Below, piece by piece: positions 1 through 7,716 of a stretch of DNA of 60,974 bases. Numbering within the stretch: the first letter of the stretch is position 1; each line of letters begins with the position of its first letter. The notes beneath the pieces are model-generated. The model saw nothing but the letters and a program-made list of their open reading frames with translations. It ran no database searches and was not told the DNA's origin. The position numbers and the translations under genes are program-made. This stretch comes from Enterococcus sp. DIV0660C (lineage in GTDB: Bacteria; Bacillota; Bacilli; Lactobacillales; Enterococcaceae): contig NZ_JAFLWA010000021.1 of assembly GCF_017316125.1 (NCBI RefSeq), forward strand, positions 1-60,974, given 5' to 3'.

Positions 1-11
1 TTGCCTGTTTT

Positions 12-1775
12 TTATTGATGTGTAAATTGTGCTTGATAAAGCTGATTGTAATAGCCTGCTTTTTTCACTAATTCATCATGCGTTCCCATTTCGACGATGT
101 GTCCTTGATCCATGACTAAAATCTGATCAGCATTTTTAATGGTAGAAAGCCGATGTGCAATCACAAAACTAGTTTTACCTTCCATCATTGTCAAGAATGC
201 TTGTTGAATCTTCTTTTCAGTTAGTGTATCAACAGAACTAGTTGCCTCGTCTAAGATCAACATAGGTGGATTACTGATCATTGTTCGTGCAATAGTCAAT
301 AGTTGTCGCTGACCATCAGAAATTTTTAGTCCTTGACCGCCAATTTTGGTGGAAAGCTTTTCAGGTAACCGCTCGACAAATTCATACATATAGGCAGCTT
401 TTAACGCTTCATTGATTTCTTCATCACTAGCATTTGGATTGCCGTAGCGTAGGTTTGCCCGTAAGGAACTATCAAATAACCAAGTGTCTTGTAAAACCAT
501 CCCAAAGCTTTTACGCAAAGTCGTTCGCTTGATATCACGAATATCGTGACCATCAATCAGGATTTTTCCACTATTCGTATCATAAAAACGCATTAAAAGA
601 TTGACTAGTGTCGATTTTCCAGCTCCTGTTTTTCCAACAATCGCAATTGTTTGCCCGGGTTTTGCTCTAAAATTGAAGTCTTCAATCAAACGTTGATCTG
701 GGTCATATGAAAAGGAAACGTGTTCGAAAACGACTTCTCCTTTGATCGTTTGGGGATCTAAAGCAAATGCATCAGAGGCATCAGGTGTCTCTTCTGGTTG
801 ATCGATCAACTCAAACGCTCGATCTAATCCAGCAAAGGCAGTTTGAATTTGCGTAGTGATACCAGATAATTCGATAAAAGGTTTTGAGAATTGACTCGAA
901 TAGATAGTGAAACTTGAGATAACACCAACGGTAATTGCTGAACCGCTTCGTAAAGCGAGTAATCCGCCAACTAAACCAATTGAGAGATAAGCTAAATGAT
1001 CAACAAATCGCGAAGAAGGATTTGTCAAAGAAGAAGAAAATTGAGCACGTTGTCCTTTGACGTAAAGTTCCTGATTCAATGTTTCAAATGCCTGTTGACT
1101 AGCTGACTCTTGTTGAAAAGCTTTCACGATTTTTTGATTGCCAATTCGTTCAGTAACAAATCCAGAAATATCCCCAATAATTTTTTGCTGTTGATTAAAG
1201 TCGTTTTGAGAAGAACGTGCAACCAGAAAGCTGACTAAAAAGATAATTGGGGTGGCACACAAGACGACAACAGTTAACAACGGACTCAAATGAATCATAA
1301 AGATAAAAGATAAAACAATGATTGCAACACCAGAAAATAATTGATTGAACGCTGCTGCAATGGCAATCGAAATATTATCCATATCATTGGTAAAACGGCT
1401 GACGATATTTCCATGAGCAGTCTGGTCATAATAACGAAGAGGCAAACGGTTCAATCGTTCAAAAGCATCTTTTCTTAGCGCCGCTACGGAGAGATAAGCA
1501 AGGCGATTACTTAAGACTTGGATCAACCACTGACTAAGGACATTAACAAGTACTACGCTACCAAAGAGTAACAATAAGTGAAAGAGTTCTTGAAACTGGA
1601 CGCGGCCGATACCAATCATCAAATCAATACTTTGGCCAATTTGTAACGTCATGACTACTGTCGCAATCCCATTCAATAAACCAAAGAAAATTGCTAAAGC
1701 AATTTCTTTAGGATAAGCCATCAAGTAGGGGATAAATCGCTTGAATAACTGCATTGAGAATTTTTTTTGTTTCAT
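12..1775 (-). CDS. ABC exporter subunit, catalytically complete half (EfrB/BmrD/LmrD-like)
   Basis: Half-size ABC exporter of 587 aa: an N-terminal six-helix membrane domain followed by a nucleotide-binding domain. Walker A is GKTGAGKST and Walker B ends in ILDEATSSVD, so the catalytic Glu is present, and the switch His is kept (IAHRLST). The signature is unusual (ISDGQ instead of LSGGQ). The partner gene just upstream has the opposite pattern: intact LSGGQ-type signature but no catalytic Glu or switch His. Together they make one working and one degenerate ATP site, as in TM287/288, LmrCD, BmrCD and EfrAB. An ATG longer upstream is possible, but AGGAGGAGGA lies 5 nt before the chosen ATG, two bases beyond the partner's stop. 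Substrate unknown; multidrug export is inferred from the family. Confidence 0.9.
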   Translation of the reverse strand: MKQKKFSMQLFKRFIPYLMAYPKEIALAIFFGLLNGIATVVMTLQIGQSIDLMIGIGRVQFQELFHLLLLFGSVVLVNVLSQWLIQVLSNRLAYLSVAALRKDAFERLNRLPLRYYDQTAHGNIVSRFTNDMDNISIAIAAAFNQLFSGVAIIVLSFIFMIHLSPLLTVVVLCATPIIFLVSFLVARSSQNDFNQQQKIIGDISGFVTERIGNQKIVKAFQQESASQQAFETLNQELYVKGQRAQFSSSLTNPSSRFVDHLAYLSIGLVGGLLALRSGSAITVGVISSFTIYSSQFSKPFIELSGITTQIQTAFAGLDRAFELIDQPEETPDASDAFALDPQTIKGEVVFEHVSFSYDPDQRLIEDFNFRAKPGQTIAIVGKTGAGKSTLVNLLMRFYDTNSGKILIDGHDIRDIKRTTLRKSFGMVLQDTWLFDSSLRANLRYGNPNASDEEINEALKAAYMYEFVERLPEKLSTKIGGQGLKISDGQRQLLTIARTMISNPPMLILDEATSSVDTLTEKKIQQAFLTMMEGKTSFVIAHRLSTIKNADQILVMDQGHIVEMGTHDELVKKAGYYNQLYQAQFTHQ

Positions 1776-1776
1776 T

Positions 1777-3492
1777 TTATTCCTCCTCCTGTGATGCCAC
1801 GATTTCTTGGTACTCTTTTGATGTGCGTAATAGTTCATCATTTGTTCCCTGAGCAACAATCTGTCCTTGATCCATGACTAAAATAGTTTCTGCTTCTTGA
1901 ATCGAACGAACTCGTTGAGAAATAATCAATACGGTACAATCAAGAGAAGTCTTCAATGCTTTGCGTAAATTCAAATCCGTTTGATAGTCAAGTGCGCTTA
2001 ATGAATCATCAAGAATCAGTAAGGATGGTTTCGCAATCAAGGCGCGTGCGATAGTCAGTCTTTGTTTTTGCCCACCAGAAAAGTTTTTTCCATTTTCCAT
2101 CACTCTGGTATCCAGACCATCAGGAAGTTGACGAACAAACTCATCAGCTTGTGCAATTGCTAAAGCTTCCCAGCATTCCTCATCTGTGGCGTTTGCTTTG
2201 CCCCAATGTAAGTTGTCGCGGATAGAGCCAGTGAAGAGCACAGCTGTTTGAGGAACCATAGCAATTTGCTCTCGTAATTTTTCCGTTTCCCACTGTCGGA
2301 CATCTAATTCGTCAACGAGCACTTCGCCACTACTGACATCATAAAAGCGAGGAATTAGTTGAGTCAGAGTGGTTTTACCACTACCAGTGGGTCCAATGAC
2401 TCCAACGACAGTATTTTTCTTCACTTGAAAATTGATATTTTCTAAAGACAAACCAGAAGCTGGTGTATAGCGGAAATCTACATGTTTGAATTCAACGATT
2501 ATCTTACTATCAAGTTCAGGCGTACTTGCATCTGATGCTTCTTGAATCGAATTTTCCATGGCTAAGACTTCTTTGACGCGTTTTCCTGAAGCTTCAGCTC
2601 GGGTAAAAATCACGACTAAGTTAGAAACAACGATCAAAGCTAACAACATTTGGTTCATATAGTTGATCAACGCTAAAACTTGTCCTTGTTGTAGTCCACC
2701 AATATTGACTTTGATGCCGCCAACTGTCAATAGACAAATAATTCCTATATTCATAATCAAAGTGGTGGCAGGGGTCAAAAGTGCGGAAATATTGGAAACC
2801 AGTAAATAATTCTTGGCTAGATCATCGGTACTCTCGTCAAAACTTTTGACTTCCGTTTTTGTTCGACCAAAGGCCCGAATCACGCGAACACCACTCAGAT
2901 TTTGACTAACGATTTCGTTTAAATAATCTAATTTTTCTTGAACTTTTTGGTAAAGAGGAATTGTCTTTTTAATAATAAAATACAAGATAACCGCAAAAAT
3001 AGGTAAAAAAAGTAAGAAGAATAAACCAATTTGCCAATCAATGATAAAGGCCATCACGACAGAACCGATGCTTAAAAATGGTGCACGGATCAATAATCGG
3101 ATAACCATTGCCAACGCTAATTGCAATTGATTGATATCGTTGGTCATTCGAGTAATCAAGGTGTCTGTTCCAAAATGATTTAGCTCACTGTGAGAAAGTG
3201 TATTGATTTTTTTCATGAGTTGATTACGCAATTCTGTACCAAAACCTTGCGAAGCGATCGAAGAATAGTATTGACAAATGATGGCACAAATCAGTCCGAT
3301 AATTGACATGACAACCATCCAAACGCCCATTTGAATGACCACACCTGTATCATTTTTTTTAAGTCCGTTATCAATCAACGAAGCCATCAATAAGGGAAGA
3401 ACTAATTCAAAAACTGCTTCAAGAAATTTGAAAAAGGGTCCTAAAATGATTTGCTTACGATAGTCTTTTGCATAACGCAATAATTGAATCAT
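1777..3492 (-). CDS. ABC exporter subunit with degenerate ATP site (EfrA/BmrC/LmrC-like)
   Basis: First gene of the two-gene exporter operon, 571 aa, with a six-helix membrane domain and a C-terminal nucleotide-binding domain. Walker A is GPTGSGKTT and the signature is canonical (FSGGQKQR). After Walker B the catalytic Glu is Asp (ILDDSLSALD), and the switch-loop His is Gln (ISQRVRS). These are the hallmark substitutions of the degenerate half of a heterodimeric exporter. The start has AGGAGG six bases upstream. The downstream partner begins two bases after this stop, so the two are probably translated together and work as an obligate heterodimer in the cell membrane. EfrA-like naming is a family inference, not a proven orthology. 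Confidence 0.9.
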   Translation of the reverse strand: MIQLLRYAKDYRKQIILGPFFKFLEAVFELVLPLLMASLIDNGLKKNDTGVVIQMGVWMVVMSIIGLICAIICQYYSSIASQGFGTELRNQLMKKINTLSHSELNHFGTDTLITRMTNDINQLQLALAMVIRLLIRAPFLSIGSVVMAFIIDWQIGLFFLLFLPIFAVILYFIIKKTIPLYQKVQEKLDYLNEIVSQNLSGVRVIRAFGRTKTEVKSFDESTDDLAKNYLLVSNISALLTPATTLIMNIGIICLLTVGGIKVNIGGLQQGQVLALINYMNQMLLALIVVSNLVVIFTRAEASGKRVKEVLAMENSIQEASDASTPELDSKIIVEFKHVDFRYTPASGLSLENINFQVKKNTVVGVIGPTGSGKTTLTQLIPRFYDVSSGEVLVDELDVRQWETEKLREQIAMVPQTAVLFTGSIRDNLHWGKANATDEECWEALAIAQADEFVRQLPDGLDTRVMENGKNFSGGQKQRLTIARALIAKPSLLILDDSLSALDYQTDLNLRKALKTSLDCTVLIISQRVRSIQEAETILVMDQGQIVAQGTNDELLRTSKEYQEIVASQEEE

Positions 3493-3617
3493 ATGATTCC
3501 TCCTGAGTAGTAAAATTTTTTCTATATTTATAGTAGAAGAAAAGTGATAAGTACATTACACATTGTAGCTTATGAAATTTGGAATGAAAAGTCAGCAAGC
3601 TCTTTCATTAGAGTTTC

Positions 3618-3646
3618 TTTTCATTTTTTCAGCTTATTGATACAAT
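3618..3646 (+). promoter_or_regulatory. sigma-A type promoter for CmpB-like gene
   Basis: TTTTCA and TACAAT are separated by 17 nt, placed just upstream of the RBS of the CmpB-like gene and divergent from the ABC exporter operon. Hexamer matches are 4/6 and 5/6; no expression evidence. Confidence 0.5.
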
Positions 3647-3668
3647 GAAAAGAAAAAAGGAGGTACTT

Positions 3669-4505
3669 ATGAACGAGTTTATTCGTGTAGTATTGCTATT
3701 TTTTATTTACTCATTTGTCGGTTGGTTATGGGAAACCATTTATTGTTCCATTAAGGCCAAGCATTTCGTCTATCGAGGATTTTTGGTTGGGCCAATTACG
3801 CCAATCTATGGATTTGGAATTTTGGGCGTCTTGTATTTTATCGAGCCCTTCCAATCGAACCTTATTTTATTGTATGTTTTATCAACAGTTCTGGTCACGA
3901 TTTTGGAGTACTTGACGAGCTTTGGCTTGGAAAAATTGTTTCATGCTACTTGGTGGGATTATCATGATGTTCCGTTGAATATCAATGGGAGAGTTGCTGT
4001 ACCGGTCTCACTTTTTTGGGGCGTTGGCTGTGTCTTGATCGTGAAAGTAATCCATCCACATATTTTAGTTTTAGAACAATTGTTGGCGGAACACTTTGGT
4101 TTTTATTTACCAGTTATCTTGATTGGGGTAACCATGATGGATCTTGGTTACACATTGGCAAACTTGCAAAGTTTCCAAAAAGCAGTCACAGATTTGCAAA
4201 AAGCAATCAATGAACAAAAAGCAAACTTGCAAGAAGCCTTTGAAAAAACCAAAGACGAATGGGAAGAACGTCAAAAAACTTCAGGTACAGTTTTCGGTAA
4301 GGGCATTATCTCAAAACCAGAGAAAAAAGCTGCTACTGATTGGTTACAGGCATTTAAAGAGTCAGCAAAAACGAATGATTATTTGCCACGCTTGAACTAT
4401 ACGCAACGTCGCTTCTTGAAGAATTTCCCACAACTATCGTTGAAAGAAGGCAAAGATGTGAATGAAATTCGTCAATTAGTAAAAGAATTGCGTAAGAAAA
4501 AATAA
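3669..4505 (+). CDS. CmpB-like putative ABC-type membrane protein (PF06541 family)
   Basis: A 278-aa integral membrane protein. The N-terminal half has about five hydrophobic segments with the conserved stretches FVGWLWETIY, YRGFLVGPI and TPIYGFG, typical of the CmpB/YmcC-like family annotated as a putative ABC transporter. The C-terminal third (from about residue 170) is charged, largely helical and basic, and probably cytoplasmic. An earlier in-frame ATG exists 24 nt upstream, but AAAAAAGGAGGT sits correctly spaced for the ATG chosen here (MNEFIRVV). It stands alone between its own promoter and a strong terminator. Function in the family is not established. Confidence 0.8.
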   Translation: MNEFIRVVLLFFIYSFVGWLWETIYCSIKAKHFVYRGFLVGPITPIYGFGILGVLYFIEPFQSNLILLYVLSTVLVTILEYLTSFGLEKLFHATWWDYHDVPLNINGRVAVPVSLFWGVGCVLIVKVIHPHILVLEQLLAEHFGFYLPVILIGVTMMDLGYTLANLQSFQKAVTDLQKAINEQKANLQEAFEKTKDEWEERQKTSGTVFGKGIISKPEKKAATDWLQAFKESAKTNDYLPRLNYTQRRFLKNFPQLSLKEGKDVNEIRQLVKELRKKK

Positions 4506-4520
4506 CTTATATCATTGCTC

Positions 4521-4559
4521 AAAAAAGCAGTTGAACGAAAAAGTTCAATTGCTTTTTTA
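4521..4559 (+). terminator. rho-independent terminator
   Basis: AAAAGCAGTTGAAC pairs with GTTCAATTGCTTTT around a short A-rich loop, followed by a T-run, directly after the CmpB-like gene. Confidence 0.85.
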
Positions 4560-4594
4560 TTTTGTCCAATAGTTCATTGGTCACGAATTGTATT

Positions 4595-4648
4595 TGTAAT
4601 AAATTGTAATATTTTTGACATATAAATTGTAATAATCATTTGTATAAT
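4595..4648 (+). promoter_or_regulatory. candidate WalR-type repeats and -10 for the 3D-domain gene
   Basis: Three TGTAAT hexamers lie at 4595, 4605 and 4628, ahead of a TATAAT at 4643. WalR (YycF) of low-GC Gram-positives recognises two TGTWAH half-sites five bases apart. The first two copies here are only four bases apart, so the match is imperfect. The downstream gene encodes a wall protein with a 3D domain, the class (YocH) controlled by WalR in Bacillus, which makes the reading attractive. A TTGACA at 4615 lies 22 nt from the -10, too far for a standard promoter. Confidence 0.35.
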
Positions 4649-4674
4649 GTAAGAGTTGGTATTTTAGGAGAAAG

Positions 4675-5829
4675 GTGTTGGAGTTCGTGAAGGCAAAAAA
4701 AGCCTTAGTTATGCTTGCTGTCTTATTGTCAGCAAATTTAGCACTACCCTTAGTGGCTCAAGCAGAATCGCTTGATTCTTTAAATGAAAAAGAACAAGTT
4801 GCAAAACGTCGGGGTGAAGAAATCAGTGTTGAAGTACAAATGACATTAAATGATGTCAATGAAAAGTATCAAGAAGTTGAGAAAATAAAACAAGAAATTG
4901 ATCAAAATAAGCAAACGATTGATAAATCAAAACAAGAAATCAAGGAAACAGAAGCAACGATTGATAAGCGCAAAGAAGCGGTTGCGCAACGACTAAAAGA
5001 TGTGCAAATCAATGGTTCGAACGAGCGAAATCTACAAGCACTTTTAGAAGCTGATACAGTTGCTGAATTTATCAACCGTGCATATGCCGTTCGTGTTCTT
5101 CACCAAGCAGAAAAAGATAAAATCGCTAGTTTGGATAGTCAAAGACAAAAATTAGTTGATCTTAATCAAAAGTTGGAGGACACACAGACCTCACTAAAAA
5201 AGAATCGAGCTTCTTTAGAAGTTGAAGCGAAGGCTTTGAATGAAAAAGTTGATTCTTTAAAACAAAAGCTAGCAGACAATCAAGTGATACTTAGCGAAAT
5301 TGCTAAAAACAAAGAGGCCGAAACAACGCGAATCGCTACCGAAAAAGCAAAACAAGAAGCGGCTGAACAGGAAGCAAAAAAACGAGCAAAAGAACAAGAA
5401 GTGAAAAGGCAAGCTGAAGTAAAAGAGCAAGAAGCTGCTCAAAAAGCAGAAGCAGAAAAATTGGCGACTGAAAAAGCAAAACAAGAGACTGAACTAGCTA
5501 AGGAAGAATCAAAAGAAAAGCCAAAAGAGGAAGTACCAACATCAGGTGCTACCCGTATGATGGAATCTACAGCATATTCTTATTCAGAACCGGGTTCAGG
5601 ACATATCACTGCCAGTGGGTTAGATTTATATGATAATCCGCAAGCAATTGCCGTTGACCCTAGTGTGATTCCACTAAATTCAATCGTGAATGTTGAAGGT
5701 TATGGTGTGGCGATCGCTGCTGACACAGGAGGCGCAATCAAAGGAAACATTATTGATGTTCACTTTACAACGGTTGCAGAATGTGTTGCTTGGGGACGTC
5801 GACAAGTAAAAGTAACTGTAATGAGTTAA
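4675..5829 (+). CDS. secreted coiled-coil protein with C-terminal 3D domain
   Basis: A 384-aa secreted protein. Residues 1-30 form a signal peptide ending in AQA. Residues about 31-290 are a long charged coiled coil rich in Lys, Glu, Gln and Ala, like the N-terminal regions of CwlO/PcsB/SagA wall proteins. The last 75 residues are a 3D domain (MltA/YocH-like double-psi barrel) with the three Asp residues in AVDPSVIP, AADTGG and IDVHF. The 3D domain is found in lytic transglycosylase-like or resuscitation factors, so a peptidoglycan-remodelling role is inferred. The start is ambiguous among GTG 4675, TTG 4678 and GTG 4687; AGGAG at 4666-4670 favours one of the first two. No NlpC/P60 domain is present. 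Confidence 0.85.
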   Translation: MLEFVKAKKALVMLAVLLSANLALPLVAQAESLDSLNEKEQVAKRRGEEISVEVQMTLNDVNEKYQEVEKIKQEIDQNKQTIDKSKQEIKETEATIDKRKEAVAQRLKDVQINGSNERNLQALLEADTVAEFINRAYAVRVLHQAEKDKIASLDSQRQKLVDLNQKLEDTQTSLKKNRASLEVEAKALNEKVDSLKQKLADNQVILSEIAKNKEAETTRIATEKAKQEAAEQEAKKRAKEQEVKRQAEVKEQEAAQKAEAEKLATEKAKQETELAKEESKEKPKEEVPTSGATRMMESTAYSYSEPGSGHITASGLDLYDNPQAIAVDPSVIPLNSIVNVEGYGVAIAADTGGAIKGNIIDVHFTTVAECVAWGRRQVKVTVMS

Positions 5830-5830
5830 T

Positions 5831-5879
5831 AAAAAGGGCTAAGGCAAAACGTACAAGCGTTTGCCTTAGCCCTTTTTTA
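5831..5879. terminator. bidirectional terminator
   Basis: A long near-perfect inverted repeat (AAAAAGGGCTAAGGCAAA paired with TTTGCCTTAGCCCTTTTTT) lies between two convergent genes and can end transcription from both the 3D-domain gene and the LPMO gene. Confidence 0.9.
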
Positions 5880-6524
5880 TTATTGTGCTAAATTAGTCAA
5901 GCGATCTCCTTGTTTGACATTTACATCTATGACGTTATAAAACGCATTTGGTGTGTCATCAATATCCCAAACAGCTAAAACAACATGATAGCCTAGATGG
6001 TCAGCAGGGATCGTTACTTTGTGAGTTGCATCTGTTGAAGCAACTTCTCCCCCATGATCGATTGTATCAATCAATTGTAATTCATCTCGAGTTAATGGTT
6101 TGTTTTGATCCCAACCATTTTTTGTAATATAGTAATGCCATTTTGTTGTTGCATGATCAGCAGTAAATGTCCAAGAAAAATTATTTTTTCCAGTGAATAC
6201 AGTATGTTTTGTCCAACGATCAGCGGTTTGTTTGTCTAAAGTATAATCTCCTAATACGCCATCAGCTGAAGCAATGTGACCGTCTGCAGGTCCAGCTTGC
6301 GGAAAGCCTTTTTTTGCTTCCAATGATTGAGGATCATCAATAACTGCACCATATTTATCATGAGCGCCGCTCCAACCTAGATTGCTTTTGTCTAAAAAGC
6401 CTTGATAACCACGACTTGCTGGTTCCTTAACATAGCCATGTGCATCAACAGAAACAGTCGTTAATGCAGTAAATCCAGTTGTAACTAAAATGAAACTTAA
6501 TCCTAACAATGTACTCTTTTTCAT
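5880..6524 (-). CDS. AA10 lytic polysaccharide monooxygenase (chitin-active, CBM33)
   Basis: A 214-aa secreted copper enzyme of the CBP21/EfaCBM33A family that oxidatively cleaves crystalline chitin. The signal peptide ends in VDA, so the mature protein begins HGYVKEPASRG with the N-terminal His29 of the copper histidine brace. The second brace His is His124 in ADHATTKW, and the conserved NAFY near the C-terminus supplies the axial Phe. KGFPQAGPADGHIASADG and VLAVWDIDDTPNAFY are family signatures. Single domain, no extra CBM. GGAGGG precedes the chosen ATG; an upstream TTG overlaps that RBS and is rejected. It shares a promoter box with the nearby chitinase, so the two are probably co-induced. 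Confidence 0.95.
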   Translation of the reverse strand: MKKSTLLGLSFILVTTGFTALTTVSVDAHGYVKEPASRGYQGFLDKSNLGWSGAHDKYGAVIDDPQSLEAKKGFPQAGPADGHIASADGVLGDYTLDKQTADRWTKHTVFTGKNNFSWTFTADHATTKWHYYITKNGWDQNKPLTRDELQLIDTIDHGGEVASTDATHKVTIPADHLGYHVVLAVWDIDDTPNAFYNVIDVNVKQGDRLTNLAQ

Positions 6525-6588
6525 CTTGAAACCCTCCAAAATAAATATTCTATTTGAGAGATAAAACTCAAATCTCTCAACAACAAGT

Positions 6589-6641
6589 AGTATAAAATGG
6601 AACAGTTTTAAAAAATTATTTTGTATGTTATTGCAACAAAA
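6589..6641 (-). promoter_or_regulatory. LPMO promoter with shared 23-bp chitin box
   Basis: On the minus strand, the 23-bp box at 6641-6619 (TTTTGTTGCAATA + ACATACAAAA) is followed after exactly 24 nt by the -10 TATACT (6594-6589). The same box, differing at two positions, precedes the chitinase -10 by exactly 24 nt. The box ends are an inverted repeat (TTTTGT/ACAAAA). Its position just upstream of a poor -35 suggests an activator site. Confidence 0.7.
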
Positions 6642-6652
6642 AAATTATGTGA

Positions 6653-7495
6653 TCAACTATAAGTGCTCTTTAATCGAAGGATGAAGTCCGTCATTGTCGT
6701 TAGACCTAACCAATTGAAAAAATGAATTCCTTGATCGATTTCGGGAATCACGCTTTGATCCCCTTGAGATAAACGATCCAAGGCAGAAAAGATTTTATAA
6801 TAAGCCATATTTAAGCTATTCGTATGTAATTCTGCTAGTTTTTTAAGTTCAGCAAGAAAAAGTGTTCTTAAAGTGTTTGATGAGCGAGTGAAAGATAGTC
6901 TAACGCCATTTAAAATAAAATTGGCTAATAAGTTTTGTTGAACAGCAGTATCTTGGTAAATTCCCATTTTAGTAACACTATGATAGAAGGAACGTACGAT
7001 ATAGTCCGTTTTAAAAACAAAAAGACATCTTGAAAATACTGAAAGCTCAAAATGCCCCCAAGTATCGATATGTTCTAAATAATTCATAATTAGTTGAGCT
7101 TCTTTTTTGACCTCAGGAGTAATTGCTTCGTTGTCTAAATGATTAAGAATGATTTTCCGTTGGGCGTAAAGCAAACGATAAAAAATATTTCCAGTTTTTT
7201 CATATTCTTTTAGTAATTCGTCTTCTTGTGCAGAAGTGAGTGCAGGAGTTGTAAGAAAATAATTGGTTAATTTTTGTTTTGGTGACAGAGAACCATCGTT
7301 TAGTAAAAATTCGTATTCCTCTAAAGTCACATTCATTTTTTCTAGATAACTAATCAAAAGCTCAAAACTGATTTTTGTACCACGAGATTCGAAAGCAGCG
7401 AGTGTTCCTCGTTGGGAAATTCCCATGGTCAACTGTTCCTGAGTAAAACCACGTTCTTTCCTTAACTTCCGAATCAAAAAAGCATGTTTTGGCAT
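6653..7495 (-). CDS. Rgg/GadR/MutR-family transcriptional regulator
   Basis: A 280-aa stand-alone regulator. Residues 1-65 form an XRE-type helix-turn-helix (IRKLRKERGFTQEQL...SRGTLAAFESRG). The rest is a helical repeat domain of the kind that binds short peptide pheromones in Rgg proteins. The length is usual for Rgg (about 280-300 aa). AAAGGGAG lies 8 nt before the ATG; an in-frame GTG nine bases upstream abuts the RBS and is unlikely. The gene lies between the LPMO gene (same strand) and the divergent chitinase gene, so it is the obvious candidate to bind the shared box in both promoters. That link is inference. No small pheromone gene was found next to it. Confidence 0.85.
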   Translation of the reverse strand: MPKHAFLIRKLRKERGFTQEQLTMGISQRGTLAAFESRGTKISFELLISYLEKMNVTLEEYEFLLNDGSLSPKQKLTNYFLTTPALTSAQEDELLKEYEKTGNIFYRLLYAQRKIILNHLDNEAITPEVKKEAQLIMNYLEHIDTWGHFELSVFSRCLFVFKTDYIVRSFYHSVTKMGIYQDTAVQQNLLANFILNGVRLSFTRSSNTLRTLFLAELKKLAELHTNSLNMAYYKIFSALDRLSQGDQSVIPEIDQGIHFFNWLGLTTMTDFILRLKSTYS

Positions 7496-7621
7496 ACCAA
7501 ACACTCCCTTTGTTATTTTATTTCTAGTTTAAGATAACACACTCCGATTCGAATAAAGAAATTCTTCTTTTATGTTGCTTTTTTATTAAAAAGTGTAAAA
7601 TTCCTTTTGTTTTAAGGAATA

Positions 7622-7674
7622 TTTTGTTGCAATAGCGTACAAAAAAGTCTTTTTTATAAGAGGTAATTTATAAT
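7622..7674 (+). promoter_or_regulatory. chitinase promoter with shared 23-bp chitin box
   Basis: The 23-bp box at 7622-7644 (TTTTGTTGCAATA + GCGTACAAAA) is followed after exactly 24 nt by a consensus TATAAT at 7669-7674. The -35 region (AGTCTT) is poor, so the promoter probably needs an activator. It matches the LPMO promoter box at 21 of 23 positions with identical spacing. Confidence 0.75.
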
Positions 7675-7716
7675 TGAGGAGGATTTTAAAATAAAATAAA
7701 TGTTGGAGGGAAAAGA

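Noticed and set aside
4615-4648. TTGACA and TATAAT before the 3D-domain gene as a standard promoter
   Set aside because: Spacing is 22 nt, outside the usual 16-19; kept only the -10 and the possible WalR repeats.
5269-5484. Phe/Cys-rich open frame on the minus strand inside the coiled-coil wall protein
   Set aside because: It is the antisense of a Lys/Glu/Gln-repeat coding region; no RBS and composition unlike a real protein.
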